From: JAVJQS01 sp040218815
GTDB lineage: Bacteria > Bacteroidota > Bacteroidia > Flavobacteriales_E > Vicingaceae
Reading direction: 5' to 3'
DNA length: 64,000 bases
Assembly (NCBI GenBank): GCA_040218815.1
Contig: JAVJQS010000004.1
Span: forward strand, 496,001 to 560,000
Shown: positions 44,701-51,577 of the stretch, one piece after another
Layout of the letters: each line of letters starts with the position of its first letter
Numbering within the stretch: the stretch's first letter is position 1
Notes under the pieces: model-generated
What the model was told of the DNA's origin: nothing
Database searches by the model: none
What the model saw: the letters and a program-made list of their open reading frames with translations, nothing else
Program-made: the position numbers and the translations under genes

Positions 44701-45545
44701 ACCACTCCAATGTCTTCAATTGTTATGGGAACGTTATCCGATACCGCTACTACCGCTTGTTCAATATCTTCAATGGATTTGATGTACCCTAAGCCTCTAA
44801 CTAAATATTCTGCACGGTTAATCTCTATCGTTTTTGCTCCCACATCCCGATTCGATTGTTGAACCGCTTTCATGACCTGATGTAAAGAGATGTCATAAGT
44901 TTGCAGTGCATTTGGATTCACATCCACTTGATATTCTTGCACAAAACCACCAATGGAAGCTACCTCTGAGACTCCTTCTACAGCACTTAATCCATACTTT
45001 ACGTAAAAGTCCTGTATGGTTCGGATTTCATGTAAATCCCAACCACCTGTTGGATTATTATTACTGTCTCTTCCTTCTAAGGTGTACCAAAACACCTGAC
45101 CCAAAGCGGTGGCATCGGGTCCCAAAGCAGGCTGAACTCCGTTGGGTAATAATCCTGAGGGAAGTGAGTTGAGCTTTTCTAATATTCGAGATCTTGACCA
45201 ATAAAACTCTGTTTCTTCATTGAAAATGATGTAGATACTCGATACCCCGAAAATGGAAGAACTCCGAATGGATTTCACTCCGGGTATTCCTAATAAGGCG
45301 GTGGTTAAAGGATAGGTAATTTGGTCTTCAATATCCTGAGGAGACCTTCCCATCCATTCCGTAAAAACGATCTGTTGATTTTCGCCAATATCAGGAATCG
45401 CATCTACAGGCACAGGGTCAGAAGGAAGTACAGAGGTATTCCAACCAAAGGGTGCGGTAACAATACCCCAAGCGACAAAGAGAAGGATGATTAAAAGGGT
45501 AACTAACTTGTTTTCGAGAAAGTACCGAATGAGTTGATTAAGCAT
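41745..45545 (-). CDS. cusA: CusA-type heavy-metal RND efflux pump
   Basis: 1266 residues, larger than usual (about 1050) because of an insert around 530-640 of extra hydrophobic helices. Typical start, PVDAIPDIGENQQIVFTEWMGRSPQD. Central IAIGTMVDLGIVLSENI is the proton-relay helix region of HME-RND pumps; the periplasmic loop has FMPALDEGSFLLMP. Preceded by a 12-bp inverted repeat that spans its leader. Start chosen at the only in-frame ATG near the leader end. Substrate Cu/Ag inferred from neighbours. Confidence 0.92.
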   Translation of the reverse strand: MLNQLIRYFLENKLVTLLIILLFVAWGIVTAPFGWNTSVLPSDPVPVDAIPDIGENQQIVFTEWMGRSPQDIEDQITYPLTTALLGIPGVKSIRSSSIFGVSSIYIIFNEETEFYWSRSRILEKLNSLPSGLLPNGVQPALGPDATALGQVFWYTLEGRDSNNNPTGGWDLHEIRTIQDFYVKYGLSAVEGVSEVASIGGFVQEYQVDVNPNALQTYDISLHQVMKAVQQSNRDVGAKTIEINRAEYLVRGLGYIKSIEDIEQAVVAVSDNVPITIEDIGVVSLGPANRRGLLDKDGAEVVGGVVVARYGSNPLAVINNVKDKIGEISSGLPKKTLQNGVESQLTIVPFYDRTQLINETIGTLEEALSLEILITILVVIVMVLNLRASILISSLLPIAVLMVFIAMRYFHVDANIVALSGIAIAIGTMVDLGIVLSENIIKHIKDAPKTQKLIDTVYKGSAEVSSAIVTAVATTIVSFIPVFTMEAAEGKLFRPLAFTKTFALIAALIVALFILPSIAHWFFGIKINKNKKGLFFNALLVVGGIVIAVFISLWGGLTLLAFGAAWFLKEYGKRSNWLIDNAAVVIALISVTWILADYWMPLGAGKSMTTNFIFVVLLLVIILGLFSLLERKYLRILDWCLANKKTFLSIPIIIILSASIMWMGFNSVFGFIATGFEKVGLEVRQTSVWTSLEKTFPGIGKEFMPALDEGSFLLMPTSMPHAGVEQNKQVVQQLDMLLANIPEVELSVGKMGRVESALDPAPISMYENIINYKPEYEVNAKGHRQRFKTDKEDRFILSSGDTLTHDQALLQGIDGGQLVPDENGNYYRNWRDEIQSPDDIWEEIVRVTKIPGVTSAPKLQPIETRLVMLQTGMRAPMGIKVFGPDLQTIEDFGQQLENILKEVPSVKKEAVFADRIVGKPYIHLNIDREAIARFGLSIENVQQTIETAIGGMQITSTVEGRERFPVRVRYPRELRDDPSSLKNILVPTPTGVQIPLGDLVDLEYVQGPQMIKSENTFLVGYVLLDKKEGFAEVEVVEAAQDFIQQKINEGSLTVPSGVSYKFSGSYENQVRAEKRLSIIVPLVLVIIFLILYFQFRSVSTSLMIFAGIAMAFSGAFLMLWFYGQDWFFNFSLFGTNMRDLFQMQTINLSVAVWVGFIALFGIATDDGVLIGTYLDQSMVRNKPESLTAIRKAVREAGLKRIKPAIMTSATTIIALLPVLTSTGRGADIMIPMAIPAFGGMVVAAVTYFITPVLYSWREENKFKKQNS

Positions 45546-45643
45546 ATTTTAAGATGATTGAATTGAACACAAAGAGTTCTTAGATTCGTTCAAAGAAGAA
45601 TCCATCATACTTTTCAACTAAGGCTGAAAAGCATCTTAAAATA
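45545..45643 (-). promoter_or_regulatory. Inverted-repeat leader spanning the spacer before cusA
   Basis: TATTTTAAGATG (45545-45556 on plus) and CATCTTAAAATA (45632-45643) are perfect 12-bp arms, 75 bp apart. On the transcript the second arm touches the cusA ATG and the first begins just after the stop of the 45647-46057 gene. Inside lies CTTTTCA-N8-TGAAAAG (45610-45631). A folded leader could hide the start region. See findings. Confidence 0.55.
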
Positions 45644-45646
45644 AGT

Positions 45647-46057
45647 CTACAGTAAAAAGGATTGAAACAGCACTTGGGTGTTCTGCTGAATCAGAGGGGG
45701 CTGTGGAGTAACTTGATAATTTTCTTCTACTTGCTCTGTATCAAAAAGTAAAAAGTAATTGATTGCAAAAACCGCTAAAAAATTAGCTTGTAAATCAATG
45801 GAACGTTGTTTCTGCTGAAAATCTTCGTTCAACTGATATACGCTGCTTTCATCATCGCAACACGATTTTTCTGAAATACCGCTATTGGTAGAAGCACAGC
45901 TTTTTTCCATGGATTCCATGCCACAGCCAAGCTCTTCACCTAATAAAGAAATTGCACGGTCAGACACTTCTCCGCCACAGTAATGAGTAGCAACAGAAAA
46001 GCCTACTTGCGAACCAAGTAGCAAAAATGACATAAAAAGTGCAAATACCTTTTTCAC
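45647..46057 (-). CDS. Exported HYCGG-type Cys-cluster protein
   Basis: 136 residues. A signal peptide, then VATHYCGGEVSD, several Cys (LGCGMES, KSCAST), a CC pair (EKSCCDDE), a hydrophobic helix and a tail with PQPPLIQQ and QSFLL. Paralog at 53869-54261. Small exported Cys proteins of this sort are common in Bacteroidota metal loci; probable metal binding or sensing in the periplasm. Ends just before the cusA leader. Confidence 0.75.
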   Translation of the reverse strand: MKKVFALFMSFLLLGSQVGFSVATHYCGGEVSDRAISLLGEELGCGMESMEKSCASTNSGISEKSCCDDESSVYQLNEDFQQKQRSIDLQANFLAVFAINYFLLFDTEQVEENYQVTPQPPLIQQNTQVLFQSFLL

Positions 46058-46108
46058 AATTTCAAAGTTAGATATAGTCTACCGTTTAATCAAAATTAAA
46101 AGACGGTA

Positions 46109-46120
46109 TTGTCTTGACAA
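46109..46120. promoter_or_regulatory. Short palindrome upstream of the HYCGG gene
   Basis: TTGTC-TT-GACAA (46109-46120), about 52 bp before the HYCGG start (46057). A possible operator or an RNA hairpin after the chaperone gene. TACCGT...ACGGTA arms also lie in this spacer. Confidence 0.3.
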
Positions 46121-46141
46121 CAACACCATCTTTAACAAAGT

Positions 46142-46351
46142 TTATATAGCTTCTGCTTTAAATCCTGCCTTTTGAACGATAGCTGAAATCTCCGCAGCAG
46201 ATTTATTAGTGGTGTCCACCGATAGAACTTTGTCTTTATTCTCAAGGTCAACTTCCCAATTCTTGATTTCGTTTTCTCCATTTAAAACAGGTGTAACTTT
46301 AGAAAGACAGCCTGTGCAGTTAATGTTGGTTTTGAATTTTAATGTACTCAT
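46142..46351 (-). CDS. HMA copper chaperone (CopZ-like)
   Basis: 69 residues; metal loop N-I-N-C-T-G-C-L-S in a babbab fold. Follows the copA stop by 10 bp, as CopZ-like chaperones do. Cytoplasmic Cu(I) carrier to CopA. Confidence 0.9.
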   Translation of the reverse strand: MSTLKFKTNINCTGCLSKVTPVLNGENEIKNWEVDLENKDKVLSVDTTNKSAAEISAIVQKAGFKAEAI

Positions 46352-46361
46352 AATTATAATT

Positions 46362-48578
46362 TTAAAGATTAATTGATTTTAAACGTAAACTGTTTGCTAC
46401 TACAGAAACGGAACTAAATGCCATGGCAGCTCCTGCAATCATAGGGTCTAATAAAAATCCATTGATGGGATATAATACTCCTGCTGCGATTGGAATACCA
46501 ATGGTGTTGTAAATAAATGCCCAAAAGAGGTTTTGCTTAATGCCTTGAACGGTTTTAGAAGAAAGCTTTAATGCTTTAGGAATGCTACTTAAATCGGAAG
46601 TAATCAAGGTTACTTTAGCAACGTCCATGGCAATGTCTGACCCATGTCCCATGGCAATACTTAAATCGGCTTTTGCTAAGGCATGTGAATCGTTAATTCC
46701 GTCTCCCACCATACCCACAACTTTCCCTTGCTTTTGTAGTTTTTCTACAAAATCCGCTTTATCCGAAGGCATTACTTCGGCTAAATATTCTTGAATACCA
46801 ACTTCCGCAGCAACAGCCTTGGCAGTCTCTTGGTTATCTCCTGTAAGCATGTAAACCTCAATTCCTCTTTCCTGCAACCGTTGAATAGCAGCTTTAGAAC
46901 TGCTTTTTAACTGATCTGCAATAGCAATAACTGCCAATACTTTGTTTTCGTCAGCAAAATAGACCACCGTGTTGGCTTTTTTCTGCCATTCCTTTACCTG
47001 TTTAAGAACATCCTTAGCAATGGCAATATTCTGAGCGTTAATCAATTTTTCATTACCTATGAAGTAGGATTTGTTGTTGACTTCCCCTTGCACTCCTTGA
47101 CCTGTTATGCTCTCAAAATCATCAAGATGATCGATGGTTTTATTTTCTGCTTTAAAGTGTTCAATAACAGCACTTGCTAAAGGATGCTCGGATTTCATTT
47201 CAAGAGCTAACAGTATTTCTTGATGTTCAGTAGTTTCATCATACCAAAGCACATCTTTAACCTCAGGTTTGCCTTTGGTAATTGTGCCCGTTTTATCAAG
47301 AATAATAGCATTTACTTTATGACCGATTTCAAGACTCTCCGCATCTTTTATTAAAATGTTGTTTTCAGCTCCTTTTCCAACCCCAACCATAATAGCTGTG
47401 GGTGTTGCCAAACCTAAGGCACATGGACAAGCGATCACAAGAACTGCAACAGAGGTCAAAAGAGCGTGCGTTAAGGCATCTGTCTCTCCCAAAAAGAACC
47501 AAGATAAAAAGGTAATAATAGAGATGACTAAAACAATTGGCACAAATATCCCTGCAATTTTATCTACCAATTTCTGAACCGGAGCTTTGCTTCCTTGAGC
47601 TTCTTGAACCATTTTAATGATTTGAGATAAGAGGGTTTCTCCTCCGACTTTTTCTGCCGTAAATTGGAAACTACCTTTCTGATTTACTGTTCCTGCAAAT
47701 ACTTTTTCTCCTTCATGCTTTTCCACCGGAATTGGTTCTCCGCTAATCATGCTCTCATCCACAAAAGAAGTACCTTGACTAAGTGTTCCATCAACAGCTA
47801 TCTTTTCTCCGGGTTTCACTACAAGAGTTTGACCAATCTGAACTTCTGCTATTGGAATAGTAACAGTCTCTCCATCAATTATTGCATCTACCGTTTTAGG
47901 TTGCAATCCCATTAGTTTTTTAATGGCGGTAGAGGTATTTGATTTAGCCTTTTCTTCTAGCAGTTTTCCTAAAAGAATAAAGGTTATAATAACCGTAGCA
48001 GCTTCATAATAAACATGAGCTTCTAAGCCTTTAGCCACCCAAAATTGTGGGTAGAGCGTATTGAAAAGACTAAAAAGAAAGGCAATTCCTGTGCTGAGAG
48101 CAACCAAAGTATCCATGTTGGCTTTTCCATGTTTGGCTTGCTTCCATGCATTGATAAAAAAGTCTTGTCCGATCCAAAAGAGAATAGGTATGGTAAGAGC
48201 CAATGAAATCCACTTTCCGCTTTCCCATTCCATGAAGAACATGCCGATTATAAATACAGGAAGTGTTAGAATGGCAGCCCAAATAGTTCTTTTCTTAGTG
48301 AGTGCGTATTTCTTTTCGGCTAACTCTTCTTGTGCGGCAGCAGGGTCTATTTCGTCAAGTAGCAGATCGTAGCCTATATCCTGTAAGGCTTTCTTCATTG
48401 AGTTCTCATCTGTTTCTTTCTCGTACTCAACCAAAACCGAATTGGATGCAAAGTTCACAACTGCTGATTGCACCCCATTCACATGAGACAAAATAGACTC
48501 TACGCTTGAAGCACATGCGGCACAAGTCATGCCTGTTACCGGAAATGTGTTTTTTTGAACGCTACTTTGATTTGCCAT
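46362..48578 (-). CDS. copA: CopA Cu(I)-exporting P-type ATPase
   Basis: 738 residues. N-terminal HMA domain with GMTCAACAS; transmembrane C384-P-C386; DKTGTITKG phosphorylation site; GDGINDSHALAKADLSIAM. This is the P1B-1 class, which exports Cu(I) from the cytoplasm. One HMA domain (other members have two). It pairs with the chaperone gene at 46142. A palindrome at 48630-48645 lies 52-67 bp before the start. Confidence 0.95.
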   Translation of the reverse strand: MANQSSVQKNTFPVTGMTCAACASSVESILSHVNGVQSAVVNFASNSVLVEYEKETDENSMKKALQDIGYDLLLDEIDPAAAQEELAEKKYALTKKRTIWAAILTLPVFIIGMFFMEWESGKWISLALTIPILFWIGQDFFINAWKQAKHGKANMDTLVALSTGIAFLFSLFNTLYPQFWVAKGLEAHVYYEAATVIITFILLGKLLEEKAKSNTSTAIKKLMGLQPKTVDAIIDGETVTIPIAEVQIGQTLVVKPGEKIAVDGTLSQGTSFVDESMISGEPIPVEKHEGEKVFAGTVNQKGSFQFTAEKVGGETLLSQIIKMVQEAQGSKAPVQKLVDKIAGIFVPIVLVISIITFLSWFFLGETDALTHALLTSVAVLVIACPCALGLATPTAIMVGVGKGAENNILIKDAESLEIGHKVNAIILDKTGTITKGKPEVKDVLWYDETTEHQEILLALEMKSEHPLASAVIEHFKAENKTIDHLDDFESITGQGVQGEVNNKSYFIGNEKLINAQNIAIAKDVLKQVKEWQKKANTVVYFADENKVLAVIAIADQLKSSSKAAIQRLQERGIEVYMLTGDNQETAKAVAAEVGIQEYLAEVMPSDKADFVEKLQKQGKVVGMVGDGINDSHALAKADLSIAMGHGSDIAMDVAKVTLITSDLSSIPKALKLSSKTVQGIKQNLFWAFIYNTIGIPIAAGVLYPINGFLLDPMIAGAAMAFSSVSVVANSLRLKSINL

Positions 48579-48629
48579 AATTTCTATTATTTATGACTAC
48601 AAAATTGAGCGAAGAGAGGAAGAAATACC

Positions 48630-48645
48630 TTACAGAATTTTGTAA
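48630..48645. promoter_or_regulatory. Palindrome upstream of copA
   Basis: TTACA-GAATTT-TGTAA, 52-67 bp before the copA ATG. The same half-site (TTACA/TGTAA) occurs at 54280-54291 with 2-bp spacing, upstream of the HYCG gene. Candidate operator for one of the nearby regulators (Crp/Fnr or HMA-AraC). Confidence 0.35.
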
Positions 48646-48670
48646 AAGACTTATGAGATTTTGTATGAGA

Positions 48671-49699
48671 TTAGAGAGAAATAATATAAGCTCCTACTTT
48701 CTCAACAGGCATCCAATCTACAAAAGCACCTGAGTTTTTATCATTCAAATACTTTTCAAAGTCTTTCTTCAAATTATTGTAATTTATAATTTCGATATGA
48801 GCAATGTCTAATCTAATAGATGTTTTTCCATTGTAAATAGTAACATCTTTATCAGCAATTGTAAATAGAACACCAATGGCATTAAGAACAAAATGTTGTA
48901 TGTACAAATTGTAGAGATAGGTAGTATGAACAAAGCTATTTGCCCATTTATTGATGTCTAAGATCATTTGAACATCAAAGGGAAGTTTTATTCTTGACCC
49001 TTTTGATTTACTCTCATACTTGATGAATTCCCATGCAATTTGGGTGAATTTTTTTATTGGATTACCGTCTTTATCGACGATTGATTTATAACCTATCAAA
49101 TTTTTACCATACACCTCTAATAGCTGTCGAATTTGAAACATAACAACAGGCTTTAGGTCTCTCAGATAAAGATCTTCCATTTTTGTGAATTCTTCTATTC
49201 GAAATAGCGTTCTTGCAGCGGAATACAAATCTGTTGGTGTAAGAGTATGACTCCTAAAGCTATTATTTGCTAGTTCATCAATAGACTTATTAATGTATAT
49301 CTCAGATTGTATGATTAGCCATTCAAGGTCTGTTTCTAAGCTTGAAAGAGTATGCTCAAAAGCATTAAGATTATTCATTTTAACGGTTGCTTTTAAATAC
49401 TCAACGTATTCTTTAGATAGGTATAAGCTCTTTTTGAGATACTCACGCCAATGGCTTTCATCTTTAAAGAAATCTTTAAGAACAACTTGAGCAATGGTTT
49501 CTTTAGAATAGCTTTTATTCTTTAGAATTTTATCACAGTAGGAAGTATACCAATCAAAGAAAGCAGTTAGTTTGCTAAATAGTTTTCGCTTTTGGTAATA
49601 AGTCCTTTTTCTTCTATATTCAAAATCCTGTCTCCTAAGTTCTCTAAGTTCAGGAATACTTAAAACGTTCTTTTTGGAGTGTGAATCATACTTTATCAT
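48671..49699 (-). CDS. Unrecognised protein (342 aa)
   Basis: A largely helical, charged soluble protein. I see no catalytic motif, membrane segment or Cys cluster. A stretch near DINKWANSFVHTTYLYNLYIQHF looks like a conserved core, with an N-terminal Arg/Lys-rich region (RRQDFEYRRKRTYYQKRK). It sits alone between copA and the Crp/Fnr gene, same strand, with gaps of 83-92 bp, so it may be a cargo gene. Length and open frame support it being real. Confidence 0.7.
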   Translation of the reverse strand: MIKYDSHSKKNVLSIPELRELRRQDFEYRRKRTYYQKRKLFSKLTAFFDWYTSYCDKILKNKSYSKETIAQVVLKDFFKDESHWREYLKKSLYLSKEYVEYLKATVKMNNLNAFEHTLSSLETDLEWLIIQSEIYINKSIDELANNSFRSHTLTPTDLYSAARTLFRIEEFTKMEDLYLRDLKPVVMFQIRQLLEVYGKNLIGYKSIVDKDGNPIKKFTQIAWEFIKYESKSKGSRIKLPFDVQMILDINKWANSFVHTTYLYNLYIQHFVLNAIGVLFTIADKDVTIYNGKTSIRLDIAHIEIINYNNLKKDFEKYLNDKNSGAFVDWMPVEKVGAYIISL

Positions 49700-49782
49700 G
49701 GTCGGCTACTTGTCTTCTTTAAATTCTCTTTGCAAGATATATATTCATAACATAGAGATTAAATAAATCCAAGAATTTAAGG

Positions 49783-50469
49783 CTAAATATCCCAAGATCT
49801 TAACTTTTTTAAATCAAGTACCTTCATCCAATTTCTATCATAATCAATGATGCCCTCATGTCTCATTTTAGCAAGGTTGAGAGAAACAGATTGACGAGAG
49901 CCTTGCAGGTATTTTGCGATTTCTAAATGAGTAATGTGTAAATCAATTCGATTTCTTTCAATGGCTCGTTTATGATTTTTACGGTGTAATTCTTCCAAAA
50001 ATAGCTTTAGTCGATCATGAAGCTTAGTATTGGTATGTAGTCTCAAATATTTTGTTTCAAGTTCTGCAAACTCTTTTCCTAATTGTTTTCTAATAAGATC
50101 ATGAAACTTACTGTTTTGATGAAGAATATATTTGAAAACCGTTTTATTGAATTTTAGATAGCGAACCGATGAAAGTGCTTTGGCAAACTGACAATTTCCC
50201 TGCCCAAAAATGAGTGAGTGTACCCCCAAAAAATTAGAATCCATAGAGAGTTGAAGAATTGTTTCCTGAGCCTTTCCTAAGTTTTTGCCTACCAAATAAG
50301 AACCACTAATAATAAAATAAATGTGCCGCAAACTTTTGTCATTTTGATAGAAGTAGGCTCTAGGTTCTAATCGTCCTTGCTCCGTGCCTTCTAAAAGCAT
50401 GTCCTTCTCAGTTCTACTGAGGCAATTAAATATGTGGTGCTTTTTAAAAAGCGGTACTTTTTGAGTCAT
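49783..50469 (-). CDS. Crp/Fnr-family transcriptional regulator
   Basis: 228 residues. N-terminal cNMP-binding-like beta roll (FYQNDKSLRHIYFIISGSYLVG), a dimerisation helix, then a winged helix (ITHLEIAKYLQGSRQSVSLNLAKMRHEGII). No N-terminal Fe-S Cys set of FNR, so the signal is unknown. Its ATG is reached by one arm of a long-range inverted repeat (50470-50577). Might control the copper genes on either side. Confidence 0.9.
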   Translation of the reverse strand: MTQKVPLFKKHHIFNCLSRTEKDMLLEGTEQGRLEPRAYFYQNDKSLRHIYFIISGSYLVGKNLGKAQETILQLSMDSNFLGVHSLIFGQGNCQFAKALSSVRYLKFNKTVFKYILHQNSKFHDLIRKQLGKEFAELETKYLRLHTNTKLHDRLKLFLEELHRKNHKRAIERNRIDLHITHLEIAKYLQGSRQSVSLNLAKMRHEGIIDYDRNWMKVLDLKKLRSWDI

Positions 50470-50577
50470 CTGATCTTTCGTGAGAGTGTGAGAAGCTGCC
50501 TTAGTTAGTTCGTTAAAATGCAGCTGTGAATTTTGGACACAGTTATCCTGTCCCTTCTTATCGAAAGAGTAGATCAG
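50470..50577 (-). promoter_or_regulatory. Inverted-repeat leader spanning the spacer before the Crp/Fnr gene
   Basis: CTGATCT with CTTTCG (50470-50480, read on plus as one stretch) pairs with CGAAAG (50562-50567) and AGATCAG (50571-50577). The right part overlaps the stop of the His-rich gene and the left part touches the Crp/Fnr ATG. Inner hairpin GGACA-N9-TGTCC (50535-50553). Same design as before cusA and czcA. Confidence 0.45.
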
Positions 50578-51008
50578 AGTTGAAAAGATTGGAAGATGAT
50601 TCGAGTTAAAAACCCTCCTATGGCAACTTCAGGAGGTGGGCGGATCTCAATGAACAATAGATTCTTTGCTAATACGACGGGTAACGTTTGATCTAAACTA
50701 ACTACAGCCAATAAAGTCGTGTTATTTAAAACAAAGTTTATCTCTTGAGGAACGGCTTCAAGACCTTGAAGAAATACTGTTGCATTTTCTACACAACAAC
50801 TTTCATCCTCACTATTATCACTTGAAGAGGAGTGATGATCGCTATCGTGTTTATGATGATGACCGTGGTCATGATGCGAAGTTTCTGATGTAAGACGATG
50901 TGAAAATTGATGATAGAAGTTAATCACAGTGCAACCAACAGAAATTAATTGCACTCCTAAAAAGGAGAACAAAAGGATGACTGCTATTGACTTCTTCTGA
51001 ATTTTCAT
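50574..51008 (-). CDS. Exported His-rich Cys-cluster protein
   Basis: 144 residues from ATG 51006-51008, next to the HMA-AraC stop (51010-51012); the longer frame to 51023 overlaps that gene. A hydrophobic start segment with a possible lipobox (SVGC), then HHDHGHHHKHDSDHHSSS, a CC pair (DESCCVEN), and a tail with RPPPEVAIGG and QSFQL. Likely metal-binding in the periplasm. Shares the CC pair and PP...QSF tail with 45647-46057 and 53869-54261. Confidence 0.75.
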   Translation of the reverse strand: MKIQKKSIAVILLFSFLGVQLISVGCTVINFYHQFSHRLTSETSHHDHGHHHKHDSDHHSSSSDNSEDESCCVENATVFLQGLEAVPQEINFVLNNTTLLAVVSLDQTLPVVLAKNLLFIEIRPPPEVAIGGFLTRIIFQSFQL

Positions 51009-51009
51009 T

Positions 51010-51576
51010 CTAAATAGCGTCAAGGTTTATTCTAGTGGAGCGTGGCATTTTCTTGAATTGTGAGGGAGTCATTCCTGTTTCTTTTTTGAATTGTGTAGAG
51101 AGGTATGCAGCACTACTATAATTCATGTCAAAAGCAATTTCCGATAAGCTCATTTCATCGTAAATAAGATGCTCTTTTACTTTCTCAATCTTTTGTTTTG
51201 TAATGTATTTTTCAATTGTAATTCCCTCAACGGTTGAAAATAATCGACTCAAATTAGAATAGTCCTGCTTGGTTTTTTCTGCTAAATAGCTCGAAAAGTT
51301 CATTTTCAACTCTATTGTATTGTGATGGATTTGTTGGATGATTAATGCTTTTACTTGGGCAATCAAAGCAGATTGATCTGACTCCAACAGTTCAAAACCT
51401 AATGATTCGAGATTAAACTTCAACTGAGCTTTCTGAGTAGTTTTTATAGCTTCTGACAAATACACTTCTCCAAGCTCTACTTTAGAGTATGGAATTTTTA
51501 AGTTCTCCAAAGTATTCTCAACCGCCATCACACAACGAGGGCAAACCATATTCTTTATGTAAAGTACCTCATTCAT
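51010..51576 (-). CDS. HMA-domain + AraC helix-turn-helix regulator (2)
   Basis: 188 residues. HMA-like N-terminus with N-M-V-C12-P-R-C15-V-M; linker; AraC-type DNA-binding end (LSEIAFDMNYSSAAYLSTQFKKETGMTPSQFKK). Same layout as 34617-35180 but clearly diverged, so the two may sense different metals. Located 1 bp after the haloperoxidase-like gene and just before the His-rich gene, probably one transcript. Confidence 0.8.
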   Translation of the reverse strand: MNEVLYIKNMVCPRCVMAVENTLENLKIPYSKVELGEVYLSEAIKTTQKAQLKFNLESLGFELLESDQSALIAQVKALIIQQIHHNTIELKMNFSSYLAEKTKQDYSNLSRLFSTVEGITIEKYITKQKIEKVKEHLIYDEMSLSEIAFDMNYSSAAYLSTQFKKETGMTPSQFKKMPRSTRINLDAI

Positions 51577-51577
51577 T

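Noticed and set aside
48671..49699. HEPN domain in the 342-residue protein
   Set aside because: A WANSFVHT segment recalls HEPN helices but the Arg of Rx4-6H is missing, so I do not call it.
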